DNA of 64,000 nt from DATGKG01 sp963783145 (GTDB lineage Bacteria; Desulfobacterota; Binatia; Binatales; Binataceae). The notes beneath the pieces are model-generated. The model was given only the letters and a program-made list of their open reading frames with translations, was not told where the DNA came from and did no database searches. Both the position numbers and the translations under genes were made by a program. Location of the stretch: the NCBI GenBank assembly GCA_963783145.1, contig CAWAMM010000009.1, positions 186,001 to 250,000 of the forward strand, written 5' to 3'. Positions 1 to 9,766 of the stretch are shown here, one piece after another (position 1 is the first letter of the stretch; each line of letters begins with the position of its first letter).

Positions 1-2750
1 TCAAGTTGGAAGGCAATCCTATTGACCCTATCGGCAAGGGTGCGATCTGCGCGCGCGGTCAGGCGGGGTTGCAGGGACTCTATAATCCGGACCGATTGCG
101 CGCGCCGATGCTGCGCGGTGCGGACGGCAAGCTCAGCAAAATTTCCTGGGATGATGCGCTCAAGCGGTTCGCGGATCATCTGAAGCAGGCGGCGGGCAAG
201 GGCAACGATCGGATCGCGATGATCGCCTCGCCGCAGGGACCGACGCTGCAGAAGATTACCGCGGCGTTCCTCGGCGCGTACAAATCAAATCGCGTCACCT
301 ACTATGAGGCGCTCAGCGACGAGCCCGCGCGCGAGGCCGCGCAGATGGTGTTCGGGCGGCGCGATCTGGCGTCATATCGAATCGACCAGGCCGAGCTTCT
401 GATCTCGTTCAATGCGGATTTCCTCGAGACCTGGCGCTCGCCGATCGAATACGCGCGCCAGTATGCGGAATTTCGTGCACCGAGAAATCGCAATGGTGCG
501 CTCACGATCGGCCGCGCGATCTATGTCGGACCGCGCCTCAACATGACCGCCGCGAAGTGCGACGAATGGATCGCTTCGCCGCCCGGCGCCGAGGCGATGC
601 TTGCCCTGGCGATCCTGCATGTGATCCTGGCGCAGGGATGGGTCGGACCCAACAGCGGGGTGGATGCCGCGGCGCTTAAAACATTCTCCGGGGCCTACGA
701 TCCCCTGTCCGTCAGTCAGAAGACCGGCGTCCCCGCCGATCGTATCAGCAAGATTGCGGAGCGGTTCGGCAAAGCCGACGGCGCCCTCGCGCTCGCCGGT
801 GGCGATGACCCGACCCTGCATGCGGCGACCTACATCCTCAACGCCGCCACCGGCAACCTCGGTCGCACGATGCAGTTTTACGACGGCGAGCCAGCGGAAA
901 TCGTCGCCAGGAACGACGAGATGGCGGCCGCAATCGAACTGCTTCGGATCGGCGTGGTCGGGCGGTCGAGTGGCGCCGTGAATGGACTGGCGAACCTGGA
1001 ATTCGAATCGTCGAGTGTCGAGGTGCTGGTGGTCGCCGATGCCAATCCGCTTTACTCGATGCCGCAAACCTGGCGGACCCTCGAAGCGTTCAAAAAAGTT
1101 CCGTTCGTGGTTTGGGCCGGTACGGTTCCCGATGAGACCGCCGAGTATGCGCATCTGTTGCTGCCGATTCATCATCCACTGGAGTCGTGGCGCGATGCGT
1201 TTCCGCGCGCCGGCGTGCATGGCCTCGGCCAGCCGGTCATGCAGCCGGTCTTCGCGAGCAAGCCGCTCGGCGATGTTCTCATCACGATCGCGAGTCAGAG
1301 CGGCGGCGCGCCGATGCCATGGAAGGACACTGCCGAAGCCATCAAGGGCGAATGGGCCAAGCTAGCGGGCGGAAAAGATGCCAATGAGTTTTGGGTCAAG
1401 TCGCTCACCGAGGGTGGAACTTTCACCGACGCGACCCCCGCGAAGGTTGCGCTCAAGACCGACGCGCTGAAAAGCGGCCCGAATGCGCCGGAGATCCCCA
1501 AGCTCGCGCTCTATACCTATCCGCATCCGTTCCTCTATGACGGCCGCGGCGCCGATAAACCGTGGCTCCAGGAAATTCCCGAGCCGGTCACGCAGATTGT
1601 GTGGGACAGCTGGGCGGAGATTCATCCTGAAACCGCGCAGGAGCTTGGAGTCACATCCAACCAGGTGGTCGAGGTGCGCTCCTCAGAGGGCGCGATTAAC
1701 GTTCCAGTGCTGGTGAGCGGGCGCGTAGCGCGAGGCACTATCGCGGTGCCGCTCGGGCAGGGCCATACCGCGTACGGGCGCTATGCGAAAAACCGCGGGG
1801 CGAATGCTTTCACCGTGCTGCGCCCACGTCATTTGCAGATCGAAGTCAGCGCCCGCGCCACCGGCGATACGCAAACGAACGTCACGCCCGCCGGTTTCGA
1901 CTACATGCTCGGGCGCAGCTTTGCCGAGGCGGTGAGCGTCGGGCAGTTGGCCAACCACATCGAGCCAAAGTACGTCGGCGAGGAACTGCCGGACGTGCCC
2001 TACGAGATGTACGCATCGTACGCGCCCAATCGAAAGCATATGTGGGGCATGACCATCGACCTCAACGCATGCACCGGATGCAGCGCATGCGTCGCGGCCT
2101 GCTACGCGGAAAACAATGTCCCGGTCGTCGGCAAGGAGATGGTGGGCGAGGGGCGCATCATGTCGTGGATTCGGATGGATCGCTATTTTCCCGAGCCCGC
2201 GCATCCGGAGCCGCAGCCGCAGCTCTATCTGATGCCGATGCTGTGCCAGCAGTGCGATCATGCGCCATGCGAGCCGGTCTGCCCGGTCTTTGCGGCGGTA
2301 CATACCAATGAGGGGCTCAACGGGCAGATCTACAATCGATGCGTCGGGACCCGCTATTGCGAGAACAACTGTCCTTACAAGGTGCGGCGTTTCAATTTCT
2401 TCGATCCCGACTGGCCCGAGCCATTCAACTTACAGCTCAATCCGGATGTGACCGCGCGCAGTGCCGGCGTGATGGAAAAATGTACATTTTGTATTCAACG
2501 GATCGTCAGCACCGAGATCAACGCGAAAATCGAAAAGCGCGAGGTGCGCGACGGCGAGATTATTACCGCCTGCGCGCAGGCCTGCCCGACCAAAGCGATC
2601 TCCTTCGGCGACCTGAAGGATCCCACCAGCGAGATGATGAAGCGGCGCGAGGCGAATAAGAATCGCGCCTACCGCTCACTGGAGGAGCTCAACACGCAGC
2701 CGGCCATTGTCTATCTGCGCAACGTCTACTACGAACGGGAGAAATCCTAG
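1..2750 (+). CDS. actB: Alternative complex III subunit B (molybdopterin-type domain fused to FeS domain), 5' partial
   Basis: Membrane-peripheral electron-transfer subunit of alternative complex III, which oxidises menaquinol and passes electrons toward cytochrome c or oxidase. The frame is already open at base 3 (a Lys codon before the TTG at 6), so the start lies upstream of the window. The first ~650 visible residues resemble a molybdopterin oxidoreductase catalytic chain; in characterised ACIII complexes this domain carries no Mo cofactor. From about base 2050 a ferredoxin-like domain follows with four Cys groups: ACTGCSACVAAC, CQQCDHAPCEPVCP, a CVGTRYCENNCP stretch, and CTFC paired with CAQACP. 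The order Mo-like domain then FeS domain in one chain is diagnostic for ActB. The stop overlaps the actC GTG by one base. The actA pentaheme subunit would be expected upstream, outside the window. Confidence 0.93.
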   Translation, partial: KLEGNPIDPIGKGAICARGQAGLQGLYNPDRLRAPMLRGADGKLSKISWDDALKRFADHLKQAAGKGNDRIAMIASPQGPTLQKITAAFLGAYKSNRVTYYEALSDEPAREAAQMVFGRRDLASYRIDQAELLISFNADFLETWRSPIEYARQYAEFRAPRNRNGALTIGRAIYVGPRLNMTAAKCDEWIASPPGAEAMLALAILHVILAQGWVGPNSGVDAAALKTFSGAYDPLSVSQKTGVPADRISKIAERFGKADGALALAGGDDPTLHAATYILNAATGNLGRTMQFYDGEPAEIVARNDEMAAAIELLRIGVVGRSSGAVNGLANLEFESSSVEVLVVADANPLYSMPQTWRTLEAFKKVPFVVWAGTVPDETAEYAHLLLPIHHPLESWRDAFPRAGVHGLGQPVMQPVFASKPLGDVLITIASQSGGAPMPWKDTAEAIKGEWAKLAGGKDANEFWVKSLTEGGTFTDATPAKVALKTDALKSGPNAPEIPKLALYTYPHPFLYDGRGADKPWLQEIPEPVTQIVWDSWAEIHPETAQELGVTSNQVVEVRSSEGAINVPVLVSGRVARGTIAVPLGQGHTAYGRYAKNRGANAFTVLRPRHLQIEVSARATGDTQTNVTPAGFDYMLGRSFAEAVSVGQLANHIEPKYVGEELPDVPYEMYASYAPNRKHMWGMTIDLNACTGCSACVAACYAENNVPVVGKEMVGEGRIMSWIRMDRYFPEPAHPEPQPQLYLMPMLCQQCDHAPCEPVCPVFAAVHTNEGLNGQIYNRCVGTRYCENNCPYKVRRFNFFDPDWPEPFNLQLNPDVTARSAGVMEKCTFCIQRIVSTEINAKIEKREVRDGEIITACAQACPTKAISFGDLKDPTSEMMKRREANKNRAYRSLEELNTQPAIVYLRNVYYEREKS

Positions 2751-4126
2751 TGGCCGCGGCGATTGAACCCCTCAATACCACTCCGAGCTTCGCCGACATC
2801 GATCGCGGCGTGCATCGCATCATGGAGCCGCCGGGCCTGCTGTTTTGGGCGTGGATTGTTTTCTGCGCGATGCTGGTGGCGATCGCGGGCGCGTTGTGGA
2901 CGCGGCAGATCTATGAGGGCCTCGGAGTCACCGGCCTGAAGCAGCCCACGATGTGGGCGGTCTACATCACCAACTTCGTGTTCTGGGTCGGAATCGCACA
3001 TTCGGGCACGCTGATCTCCGCGATCCTTTATCTCTTCCGCACCCGCTGGCGCACCGCGGTCTATCGGCTGGCCGAAACCATGACGCTGTTCGCGGTGTTG
3101 ACGGCCGGACTGTTTCCGTTGGTCCACCTTGGACGAGTATGGAATGCCTACTGGTTGTTGCCATACCCGAACGAGCGTTATCTGCAGCCGAATTTCCGCT
3201 CGCCGCTGGTATGGGACGCCTTCGCGGTCTCGACCTACCTGACCATCAGCGCGACCTTCCTGCTGATGGGACTGATTCCTGATGTCGCCAATGCCCGCGA
3301 GGCGGCGAAGGGCTGGCGCAAAATCTTCTACTCGATTCTGTCCTTCGGATGGCGCGGGACCGGCGAGCAATGGCGTCACTTTCAGATGATGTATCTGCTG
3401 CTGGCGGGCCTCGCCACGCCGCTGGTCATCTCGGTGCACAGCGTGGTGTCGTGGGACTTTGCGATGGCGCAGCTGCCGGGATGGCATAGCACGATTTTCG
3501 CGCCCTACTTCGTCGCGGGCGCGATTCTCTCGGGCGTCGCAATGGTGCTGACGCTTCTGATCCCGATGCGCTGGCTGCTCAACCTGGAAGGCTTCATCAC
3601 TCCGTGGCACCTGGACAACCTCGCGAAGGTCATCCTGCTGACGTCGCTGATCGTCAGCTATTCGTACATCACCGAGACTTTCATCACCTGGTACAGTCAG
3701 GACCAGTTCGAGGTGGTGACCTTCCAGATGCGCTACTTCGGTCCGTGGGGGCCGCTGTTCTGGCTGATGGTATGGGGAAACTGCGTATTTCCACTGGTGC
3801 TGTTCTCGCCGCGAATTCGGCGCAGCACCATCCCGCTTTTCATCGTCACCATTTTCGTGAACATCGGAATGTGGCTGGAGCGCTTCGTGATCATCGCGGG
3901 CTCGCTGGCGACCAACTTCAACCCGTCGCAATGGAGTTTCTTTCACATCTCGATCACCGAATTCATGATCACGGTCGGGAGCTTCGCGTGGTTCCTGATG
4001 CTGTTTTCGCTGTTCACCCGCTACTTGCCGATCATTTCGATGACGGAATTGAAGGAAGGGATTGGCTGGCTGCGGCAATCGCTGCGCGACGATTACTACC
4101 CGGATATTTCAAGGGACGGTGAATGA
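2750..4126 (+). CDS. actC: Alternative complex III subunit C (NrfD/PsrC-like membrane protein)
   Basis: Integral membrane quinol-binding subunit of alternative complex III. The 458-residue product is strongly hydrophobic with about ten predicted transmembrane helices and is an NrfD/PsrC-family protein. Features seen: PPGLLFWAWIVFCAMLV in the first helix, a conserved TNFVFWVGIAHSGTLISA stretch in which the His is a typical ActC residue, and WLERFVIIAGSL in a late helix. It starts at GTG 2750, which overlaps the actB stop; GGGAG lies 8 bases upstream of the GTG and supports that start. The gene overlaps actD by the ATGA at 4123-4126, so the two are translationally coupled. The position after ActB and before a DUF3341 protein settles the assignment as ActC rather than a generic polysulfide reductase subunit. 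Confidence 0.93.
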   Translation: MAAAIEPLNTTPSFADIDRGVHRIMEPPGLLFWAWIVFCAMLVAIAGALWTRQIYEGLGVTGLKQPTMWAVYITNFVFWVGIAHSGTLISAILYLFRTRWRTAVYRLAETMTLFAVLTAGLFPLVHLGRVWNAYWLLPYPNERYLQPNFRSPLVWDAFAVSTYLTISATFLLMGLIPDVANAREAAKGWRKIFYSILSFGWRGTGEQWRHFQMMYLLLAGLATPLVISVHSVVSWDFAMAQLPGWHSTIFAPYFVAGAILSGVAMVLTLLIPMRWLLNLEGFITPWHLDNLAKVILLTSLIVSYSYITETFITWYSQDQFEVVTFQMRYFGPWGPLFWLMVWGNCVFPLVLFSPRIRRSTIPLFIVTIFVNIGMWLERFVIIAGSLATNFNPSQWSFFHISITEFMITVGSFAWFLMLFSLFTRYLPIISMTELKEGIGWLRQSLRDDYYPDISRDGE

Positions 4127-4656
4127 GCGCTGAAGTCGAATTGGTCGGCAGCTTCGCCGCCGAAGAACAATGCGTGCACGCGGTCGAAGCGTTGAAGCGC
4201 GACGGCATCGCGTTCCGCGTCTTCTCGCCGATTCCCAGCGAGCATCTGCTGCATGCGATCGGACGCCCGCTGAGTCCGGTGCGCGTATTTGTGCTGATCG
4301 GCGGCATCCTGGGCGTCCTCACCGGCCTCGCAGTGACGGTTGGCACCTCATGGGAATGGAACCTGGTCGCGGGGGGCAAGCCGGTCGTGTCCTTGCCGCC
4401 GTTCATCATCATCATGTTCGAATTGATGATCCTGTTCGGAGGATTGTCGGCGGCGCTGAGCTTCTTCGTGTTCGCGAGGTTGCCGCAATTCGATCCGATC
4501 GCCGGCTGGTCGGAAAGATTCGGCGCCGACCGTTTCGGCCTCGCGGTGAAATGCGACGAAGCTGACATCGCGAGAATCGAAGCCTTGATGCGCGAGGCGG
4601 GCGCCGAGGATGTCGTGCATGAGGACCCGCGCGCCCGGGAACTCGTCACCCACTGA
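4123..4656 (+). CDS. actD: Alternative complex III subunit D (DUF3341)
   Basis: Small accessory membrane subunit of alternative complex III. The 177-residue product begins with a soluble ~50-residue ferredoxin-fold-like segment (LVGSFAAEEQCVHAVEALKR), has two hydrophobic helices around residues 48-66 and 86-112, and ends in a soluble tail. This matches the DUF3341/ActD layout in length and topology. It overlaps the actC stop by four bases and is followed after 20 bases by actF. In described act operons a monoheme cytochrome gene, actE, normally sits between actD and actF. No such gene fits in the 20-base gap here. Confidence 0.9.
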   Translation: MSAEVELVGSFAAEEQCVHAVEALKRDGIAFRVFSPIPSEHLLHAIGRPLSPVRVFVLIGGILGVLTGLAVTVGTSWEWNLVAGGKPVVSLPPFIIIMFELMILFGGLSAALSFFVFARLPQFDPIAGWSERFGADRFGLAVKCDEADIARIEALMREAGAEDVVHEDPRARELVTH

Positions 4657-4676
4657 GGCAATCGATAAGAATTGCA

Positions 4677-5930
4677 ATGAGCGCACAACCTAAAGCATCA
4701 GTGCCACAAGCTCCCGCGATGATTCCCGGCGCGGAAGGTATTCGCACGCCGATGGCGCTGGTGGCGATCTGCGCGATTCTCACCCTGATCGGAGTCGCGG
4801 GCTTCATTGGCGGCGTGATGACCGAGACCGAGCCTCACGCATGGCAGGCCTTTCTGGTGAACTTCCTTTTCTTCTTCGGCGTGGCGCAGGGCGGCGTGAT
4901 GATTTCCGGCGCGTTCTATCTGACCCAGGCGCGATGGGGCGGACCGGGCGCGTATCGGCTGGCGGAATCGTTTTACGTTTTCATCCCGGTCGCGTTCGTT
5001 TTGTTCTGGGTGCTGTTTTTCGGGCGCGCCGAGCTATGGCCCTGGGTGACGCGGCCGGAGCTCGCGAAGAATCCGACCTGGCTCAACACGCCATTTTTCT
5101 TCGCGCGCGAGGGTTTCTGTCTGCTCGCATTGACGATGCTCGATCTATGGTTCATCCGCATCTCGCATCGCGTCGACGTGCGCCAGTGGGCGCTTTCGAA
5201 TGACAACATCGAGATGCCGCCGACCGCGATTCGTCGCATCGCGCCCGCGCTCGCGCTGACCTATGCGGCGGTGATGTCGCTGATCGCATTCGACCTCATT
5301 ATGTCGCTGGCGCCGCTATGGAAGAGCACCCTCTTCGGCGCGTTCTTTTTTGCCGGTGCATTCTGGAGCGGTATCGTGGCGATGGCTCTCACGGCCGTCG
5401 TGCTGCGGGGCCGCCTCGGCGCGGGAAATCTCTTCACCCGCGACACCATCCTGCACGACCTCGGCAAGTTCACCTTCGCGTTCTCGGTGTTTTGGGCGTA
5501 CACGCTGTTCGCGCAGTACATCGTGATTTGGTACGGCGACATTCCCGCGGAAACTTTTTTTCTGGTGGTGCGCGGCGCTCTCATTGGCGGACCCGCCGGC
5601 TACACCATCTACACCCCGTGGATGATCCCGACCTGGACCGTGCCGGTTCTGATTTGGGTGATTCCGTTCGTGGTGCTGATGGGCGTCAAGCCGAAGAAGA
5701 CGCCCGCGATTCTCGGCACCGTCGCGTTTCTCGGCCTCATCGGCATGTGGCTCGAGCGCTATGTCCTGGTGGTCCCGTCGATCACGCCGAAGTACGTCCC
5801 GTTCAACTGGATCGAGCTGGCGGTGACGCTGGGATTCCTCGGCATCTTCGGCCTGTGCGCGATTCCCGGAATGAAGCTGACGGTCGCGGCGGCGGCGGCG
5901 CCCCAGGTTCTGGAGGCCGCGGAAGAATGA
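4677..5930 (+). CDS. actF: Alternative complex III subunit F (second NrfD-like quinol-binding membrane protein)
   Basis: Second large membrane subunit of alternative complex III, homologous to ActC. The 417-residue product has a hydrophilic N-terminus and about ten membrane helices. It keeps NrfD-family landmarks such as NFLFFFGVAQGGVMISG in helix 2 and GMWLERYVLVVPSI late in the protein. The gene lies 20 bases after actD and shares an ATGA overlap with ctaC (5927-5930), so the ACIII genes and the terminal oxidase genes form one transcription unit. The tight coupling is consistent with ACIII and caa3 oxidase acting as a physical or functional supercomplex, as known in other bacteria. Confidence 0.9.
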   Translation: MSAQPKASVPQAPAMIPGAEGIRTPMALVAICAILTLIGVAGFIGGVMTETEPHAWQAFLVNFLFFFGVAQGGVMISGAFYLTQARWGGPGAYRLAESFYVFIPVAFVLFWVLFFGRAELWPWVTRPELAKNPTWLNTPFFFAREGFCLLALTMLDLWFIRISHRVDVRQWALSNDNIEMPPTAIRRIAPALALTYAAVMSLIAFDLIMSLAPLWKSTLFGAFFFAGAFWSGIVAMALTAVVLRGRLGAGNLFTRDTILHDLGKFTFAFSVFWAYTLFAQYIVIWYGDIPAETFFLVVRGALIGGPAGYTIYTPWMIPTWTVPVLIWVIPFVVLMGVKPKKTPAILGTVAFLGLIGMWLERYVLVVPSITPKYVPFNWIELAVTLGFLGIFGLCAIPGMKLTVAAAAAPQVLEAAEE

Positions 5931-6940
5931 AGCTGCGCCACTTCCAAGGCCTCCTCGGGTTATTCGCAATGCTGATTGCCGGATGCGGCGACGATGCGGG
6001 CCATCCGATGAGCACGATGGCGCCGCGCTCGGATCTGGCGAGCTGGTGCTACGGCATGTTCATGGAGATCACGGCGTGGGACCTCGGGATCTTTATAGTC
6101 GTGATCGTCGCGTTCATCCTCGCGGTATTTTTCTTTTCAACTCGCGTCGGTGAAGCGGGCCCGCCGACCTCGGTCAGCTCTGATTTGAAGCTCGAGATCG
6201 CATGGACGCTCGGGCCGGCGCTGATTCTACTCTTCATCTCGATTCCGACCGTGCGCCTGATTTTCCGGACCCAGCCGCGCAACCCCGTTGCCAATGCGCT
6301 CCCCATCACGGTGGTCGCGCATCAATGGTGGTGGGAGTTCCGCTATGACGACGGGACTGGAGTGAAAACCGCGAACGAGCTGCACCTCCCGGCGGATCGC
6401 CCGATTCACCTCAACCTGGTTTCCAACGATGTCATCCATAGCTTCTGGGTGCCGCGGCTGGGAGGAAAACGCGACGTGGTTCCCGGGCAGGTCAATCAGA
6501 TCGATCTCATCGCGACCGTGCCGGGCGAGTACTACGGGCAATGCGCCGAGTTTTGTGGAATCTCGCACGCCAACATGCGATTTCGGATTTTCATCGACAA
6601 GCCCGACGACTTCGCGATGTGGCAAAAATCGCAGGCCGAGCCCGGCATGACTCCGGCCGAGGAAACGCCGGCCAGCCGCGGCGCGCGAGTGTTCGCAAAC
6701 AGCCCCTGTACGACCTGTCATACCATCAACGGAATCTCCAAGGGCTATGTCGGGCCCGACCTTACGCATCTGGCGAGCCGCACGACGATCGCGGCGGGAG
6801 TGCTGGCCAATAATCCGCAGCTGTTGAGCGAATGGATCGAACATCCTGACGAGATGAAGCCGGGCGCGCGGATGCCGGACTTCGGCCTCACCGGCGATGA
6901 CCTCAACGACCTGGTCGCGTATCTGGAAAGCCTTAAGTAG
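5927..6940 (+). CDS. ctaC: Cytochrome c oxidase subunit II with fused cytochrome c domain (caa3 type)
   Basis: Electron-entry subunit of a caa3-type oxidase; it takes electrons through a fused cytochrome c domain and passes them via CuA to subunit I. The 337-residue product starts with a lipoprotein signal peptide (LIAGC lipobox), so it is probably membrane-anchored through a diacylglyceryl Cys. Two transmembrane helices follow. The CuA centre is visible as C206-x3-C210-x3-H214-x2-M217 plus the aromatic stretch HQWWWEF upstream. A C-terminal class I cytochrome c domain carries CTTCH (C261, C264, H265) and a later GARMPDF that can supply the axial Met. The ATG at 5927 is preferred over longer in-frame openings because it begins exactly at the signal peptide and overlaps the actF stop. 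Confidence 0.95.
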   Translation: MKLRHFQGLLGLFAMLIAGCGDDAGHPMSTMAPRSDLASWCYGMFMEITAWDLGIFIVVIVAFILAVFFFSTRVGEAGPPTSVSSDLKLEIAWTLGPALILLFISIPTVRLIFRTQPRNPVANALPITVVAHQWWWEFRYDDGTGVKTANELHLPADRPIHLNLVSNDVIHSFWVPRLGGKRDVVPGQVNQIDLIATVPGEYYGQCAEFCGISHANMRFRIFIDKPDDFAMWQKSQAEPGMTPAEETPASRGARVFANSPCTTCHTINGISKGYVGPDLTHLASRTTIAAGVLANNPQLLSEWIEHPDEMKPGARMPDFGLTGDDLNDLVAYLESLK

Positions 6941-6954
6941 AGGACGTTTCCATC

Positions 6955-9423
6955 ATGGCTGCCCAACCACAAGTTTTATCCATCGAAGAGCCGAGTTACC
7001 TCGAAGGCGGCCTCATCAGCTGGCTCAACACCGTCGACCACAAGAAGGTCGCGATGCTGTATGCGATGTCGTCGCTGTTTTTCCTCGCCCTCGGCGGCAT
7101 CGAGGCGCTGCTGATTCGCATCCAGCTCTTCTATCCCAACAACCATTTCCTCTCGGCGGAGTTATACAACGAGCTGTTCACGATGCATGGCACCACCATG
7201 ATTTTCCTGGTGGTGATGCCGCTGCTGCTCGGCTTCTTCGCGAACTTTCTGATTCCCCTGATGATCGGCGCGCGCGATGTCGCGTTTCCTCGCCTCAATG
7301 CGTTGAGCTTCTGGATTTTTCTCTTCAGCGGAGTTTTTCTCCACCTCGGATTCTTCTGGCGCAATGGCGGCTTCCCCAATGCCGGATGGTTCGGTTACGC
7401 GAACCTGACCGAGCGCATGTACACGCCCGGCGTACACATCGATTTCTGGGATATCGGGTTAATCATCTCCGGAGTCGCGACCGTCATGACCGCGGTGAAC
7501 TTCCTCGCCACCATCGTGTGTATGCGCGCGCCCGGCATGACCTACATGCGGATGCCGCTGTTCGTGTGGACCATGCTGGTGACGGTGGTTCTGATCCTGC
7601 TCGCGTTCCCGGCGCTCACTGTCGGACTGCTTTTCCTGTTCCTCGATCGCTTTTTCGGCGCGCATTTTTACCAGGCGATGGCGGGTGCGACGCCGATTCT
7701 ATGGCAGCACCTGTTCTGGCTTTTCGGGCATCCCGAGGTCTACATCATGGCGTTGCCGGCGTTCGGAATAATCTCGGAGATGCTGCCCACCTACGCGCGC
7801 AAGCCGCTGTTCGGCTATCCGATGATGGTCTACTCGGTGATGCTCATCGCGTTCCTGTCATACGGCGTGTGGGGGCACCATATGTTCGCGACCGGGATGG
7901 GGCCGGTGGCCGACAGCGCGTTCGCGATCACCTCGATGCTGATTGCGATTCCCACCGGCATCAAAATTTTCTCCTGGATCGCCACCGTATGGGGCGGCTC
8001 CCTGCGGATGACCACCGCGATGTACTTCGCGCTCGCGTTCATCCTCGAATTCACCATCGGTGGATTGACCGGAATCATGTTCGCCAGCCCTCCGGTCGAT
8101 TTGCAGCAGACCGATTCCTACATCATCGTGGCGCATTTCCACTACGTGTTGTTCGGCGGGGTCGCCTTCGCGATTTTCGGCGCCTTTTATTATTGGTGGC
8201 CGAAAATGACCGGGCGGATGCTCGACGAGCGACTCGGCAAGCTCGAGTTCTGGCTCACCGTGATCGGATTTAACGGCACCTTCTTTCCGATGCACATCCT
8301 TGGGCAGTGGGGCATGCCCCGGCGCATATACACCTACGCGCCCGAGATGGGCTGGACTTTTATCAATCAGTTCGAGACGGTCTGCGCGTTCATCCTGGGC
8401 TTCGCGTTTTTGGTGTTGTACATCAACATCATCAAGAGCCTCATCAACGGCGAACGGGCGCCCGCCGATCCGTGGGATGGACGCGGACTGGAATGGGCAA
8501 CTACCTCGCCGCCGCCCGCGTATAACTTCGGCGCCATTCCGAATGTGCGGGGTCGCGATCCGTTCTGGATCACCAAATACGGACGCGCCGGCTCGCGCGG
8601 CGTCGCGATGTATGCGGCCGGGCAAATTCCACCGGTACCGCACGAGGCCGCGACCGAGCCAATCCACATGCCGGCGCCGTCATTCTTTCCGATCGTGATC
8701 GCGGCGGGCCTCTTTGTGATGGGCCTCGGCTGGATCGTGATGTGGTACCGGCTGGTCGCGCTCGGGCTGCTGACGATGTTCCTCGGCATCGTGGGAATGG
8801 CATTCGAATATCCGACCTTCGGGCAGGAAACGCATGAGACCGAGGAGGCGTCGCGCTCGGCCGGCGCCGACGTTCGCAAAGTGGGCCTGTGGTCGTTCAT
8901 CGGATCGGAGTGCCTGTTCTTCGCGACGTTGATTTCGACGTACGTGGTGTACAAGGCGCGCAATCCGGGACCGCCCGGCGCCGAGATTCTCGAAATCCCG
9001 CTGACCTCGTTCAGCACCTTCGTCCTTCTAATGTCGAGCGTGCTGATGGTGCTCGCGCTCAACGCGATCCAACGCGACGACAAGCTGTGGAATCGCATCT
9101 GGCTGATCGGATGCGCATTCTTCGGAATGATTTTCCTGGGCGTCGAGATCCACGAGTTTTACGGCTTCTGGCTCCAGGGCATGGCGTACCAGACCAACCT
9201 GTTCTCGCAATGCTTCTACACGCTGGTCGGGACGCATGGCACGCACGTCGCCATCGGCATCATCTGGATCTGGGTGCTGATCGTGGCGTCGTTTACCGGC
9301 AAGCTCGACAAATCGCGCGCGCTGTCGGTCGAGATGGCGGGCCTCTACTGGCACTTCGTGGATATCGTGTGGGTCATCATTTTCACGCTGGTCTATCTGA
9401 TGCAGCAGGTTAAGGGCGCATGA
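6955..9423 (+). CDS. ctaD: Cytochrome c oxidase subunit I / subunit III fusion
   Basis: Catalytic proton-pumping subunit of the heme-copper oxidase with subunit III fused in frame. The 822-residue chain has a CtaD domain over residues ~15-560. Ligands are visible: H78 (LFTMHGTTM, heme a), H259 and Y263 in HPEVY (CuB and cross-linked Tyr), H308/H309 (CuB), and H394/H396 in AHFHYVLFGG (heme a3 and heme a). After a linker comes a CtaE-like domain, residues ~640-822, starting VGLWSFIGSECLFFATL and ending with WHFVDIVWVIIF. The HPEVY motif with full CuB ligands marks an A-type oxidase. CtaD-CtaE fusions are known in several caa3 operons. It starts 14 bases after ctaC and overlaps ctaF by ATGA. Confidence 0.96.
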   Translation: MAAQPQVLSIEEPSYLEGGLISWLNTVDHKKVAMLYAMSSLFFLALGGIEALLIRIQLFYPNNHFLSAELYNELFTMHGTTMIFLVVMPLLLGFFANFLIPLMIGARDVAFPRLNALSFWIFLFSGVFLHLGFFWRNGGFPNAGWFGYANLTERMYTPGVHIDFWDIGLIISGVATVMTAVNFLATIVCMRAPGMTYMRMPLFVWTMLVTVVLILLAFPALTVGLLFLFLDRFFGAHFYQAMAGATPILWQHLFWLFGHPEVYIMALPAFGIISEMLPTYARKPLFGYPMMVYSVMLIAFLSYGVWGHHMFATGMGPVADSAFAITSMLIAIPTGIKIFSWIATVWGGSLRMTTAMYFALAFILEFTIGGLTGIMFASPPVDLQQTDSYIIVAHFHYVLFGGVAFAIFGAFYYWWPKMTGRMLDERLGKLEFWLTVIGFNGTFFPMHILGQWGMPRRIYTYAPEMGWTFINQFETVCAFILGFAFLVLYINIIKSLINGERAPADPWDGRGLEWATTSPPPAYNFGAIPNVRGRDPFWITKYGRAGSRGVAMYAAGQIPPVPHEAATEPIHMPAPSFFPIVIAAGLFVMGLGWIVMWYRLVALGLLTMFLGIVGMAFEYPTFGQETHETEEASRSAGADVRKVGLWSFIGSECLFFATLISTYVVYKARNPGPPGAEILEIPLTSFSTFVLLMSSVLMVLALNAIQRDDKLWNRIWLIGCAFFGMIFLGVEIHEFYGFWLQGMAYQTNLFSQCFYTLVGTHGTHVAIGIIWIWVLIVASFTGKLDKSRALSVEMAGLYWHFVDIVWVIIFTLVYLMQQVKGA

Positions 9424-9764
9424 GCGAAGGCACTCACCTCGAGCAAGAGCAGCCGCACATCAGCAACAGCGTCTACCTGATTGTGGGCGGATTTCTGATC
9501 GTGCTGACCGCGATGGAGATCACGGTGGCCTACATTCACGCGCTGCGCCCGGTGATGGTGCCGATTCTGGTGATCCTCGCGATGGCGAAATTCGCGCTCA
9601 TTGCGATGTTCTTCATGCATCTGCGCTACGAGAAGTGGGCGGTCAACACGATGTTCCTTTTCCCACTCACCATCGCGCTTGGCGTATTCCTCTCGCTGAT
9701 GGGGTTGTTCCTGTTTCTATCTCATCACGCGGTCGGGCCGGGATCGGGTATCCACTATTTCTGA
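9420..9764 (+). CDS. ctaF: Cytochrome c oxidase subunit IV family protein
   Basis: Small accessory subunit of the caa3 oxidase. The 114-residue product has a short hydrophilic N-terminus and three hydrophobic helices (around residues 18-38, 44-66 and 78-100). The motif MAKFALIAMFFMHLRYEKW is the hallmark of prokaryotic subunit IV. The length is normal for the family. It overlaps the stop of the subunit I/III fusion by four bases and is followed two bases later by ctaG, so it is part of the same operon. Confidence 0.92.
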   Translation: MSEGTHLEQEQPHISNSVYLIVGGFLIVLTAMEITVAYIHALRPVMVPILVILAMAKFALIAMFFMHLRYEKWAVNTMFLFPLTIALGVFLSLMGLFLFLSHHAVGPGSGIHYF

Positions 9765-9766
9765 GT

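Noticed and set aside
2747..4078. 443-codon minus-strand open frame opposite actC
   Set aside because: Its product is Arg/Gln/His-rich with no fold or motif, and the plus strand encodes a clear NrfD-like protein with normal operon overlaps. Long antisense frames are expected at this G+C content.
5318..5926. In-frame extension of ctaC upstream of 5927
   Set aside because: The extension is the shadow of actF in another frame; the signal peptide with lipobox begins exactly at the ATG at 5927.
6897..8273. 458-codon plus-strand frame overlapping the oxidase I gene
   Set aside because: It is an alternative frame of ctaD with Arg/His-rich low-complexity sequence; the oxidase frame carries all ligand residues.
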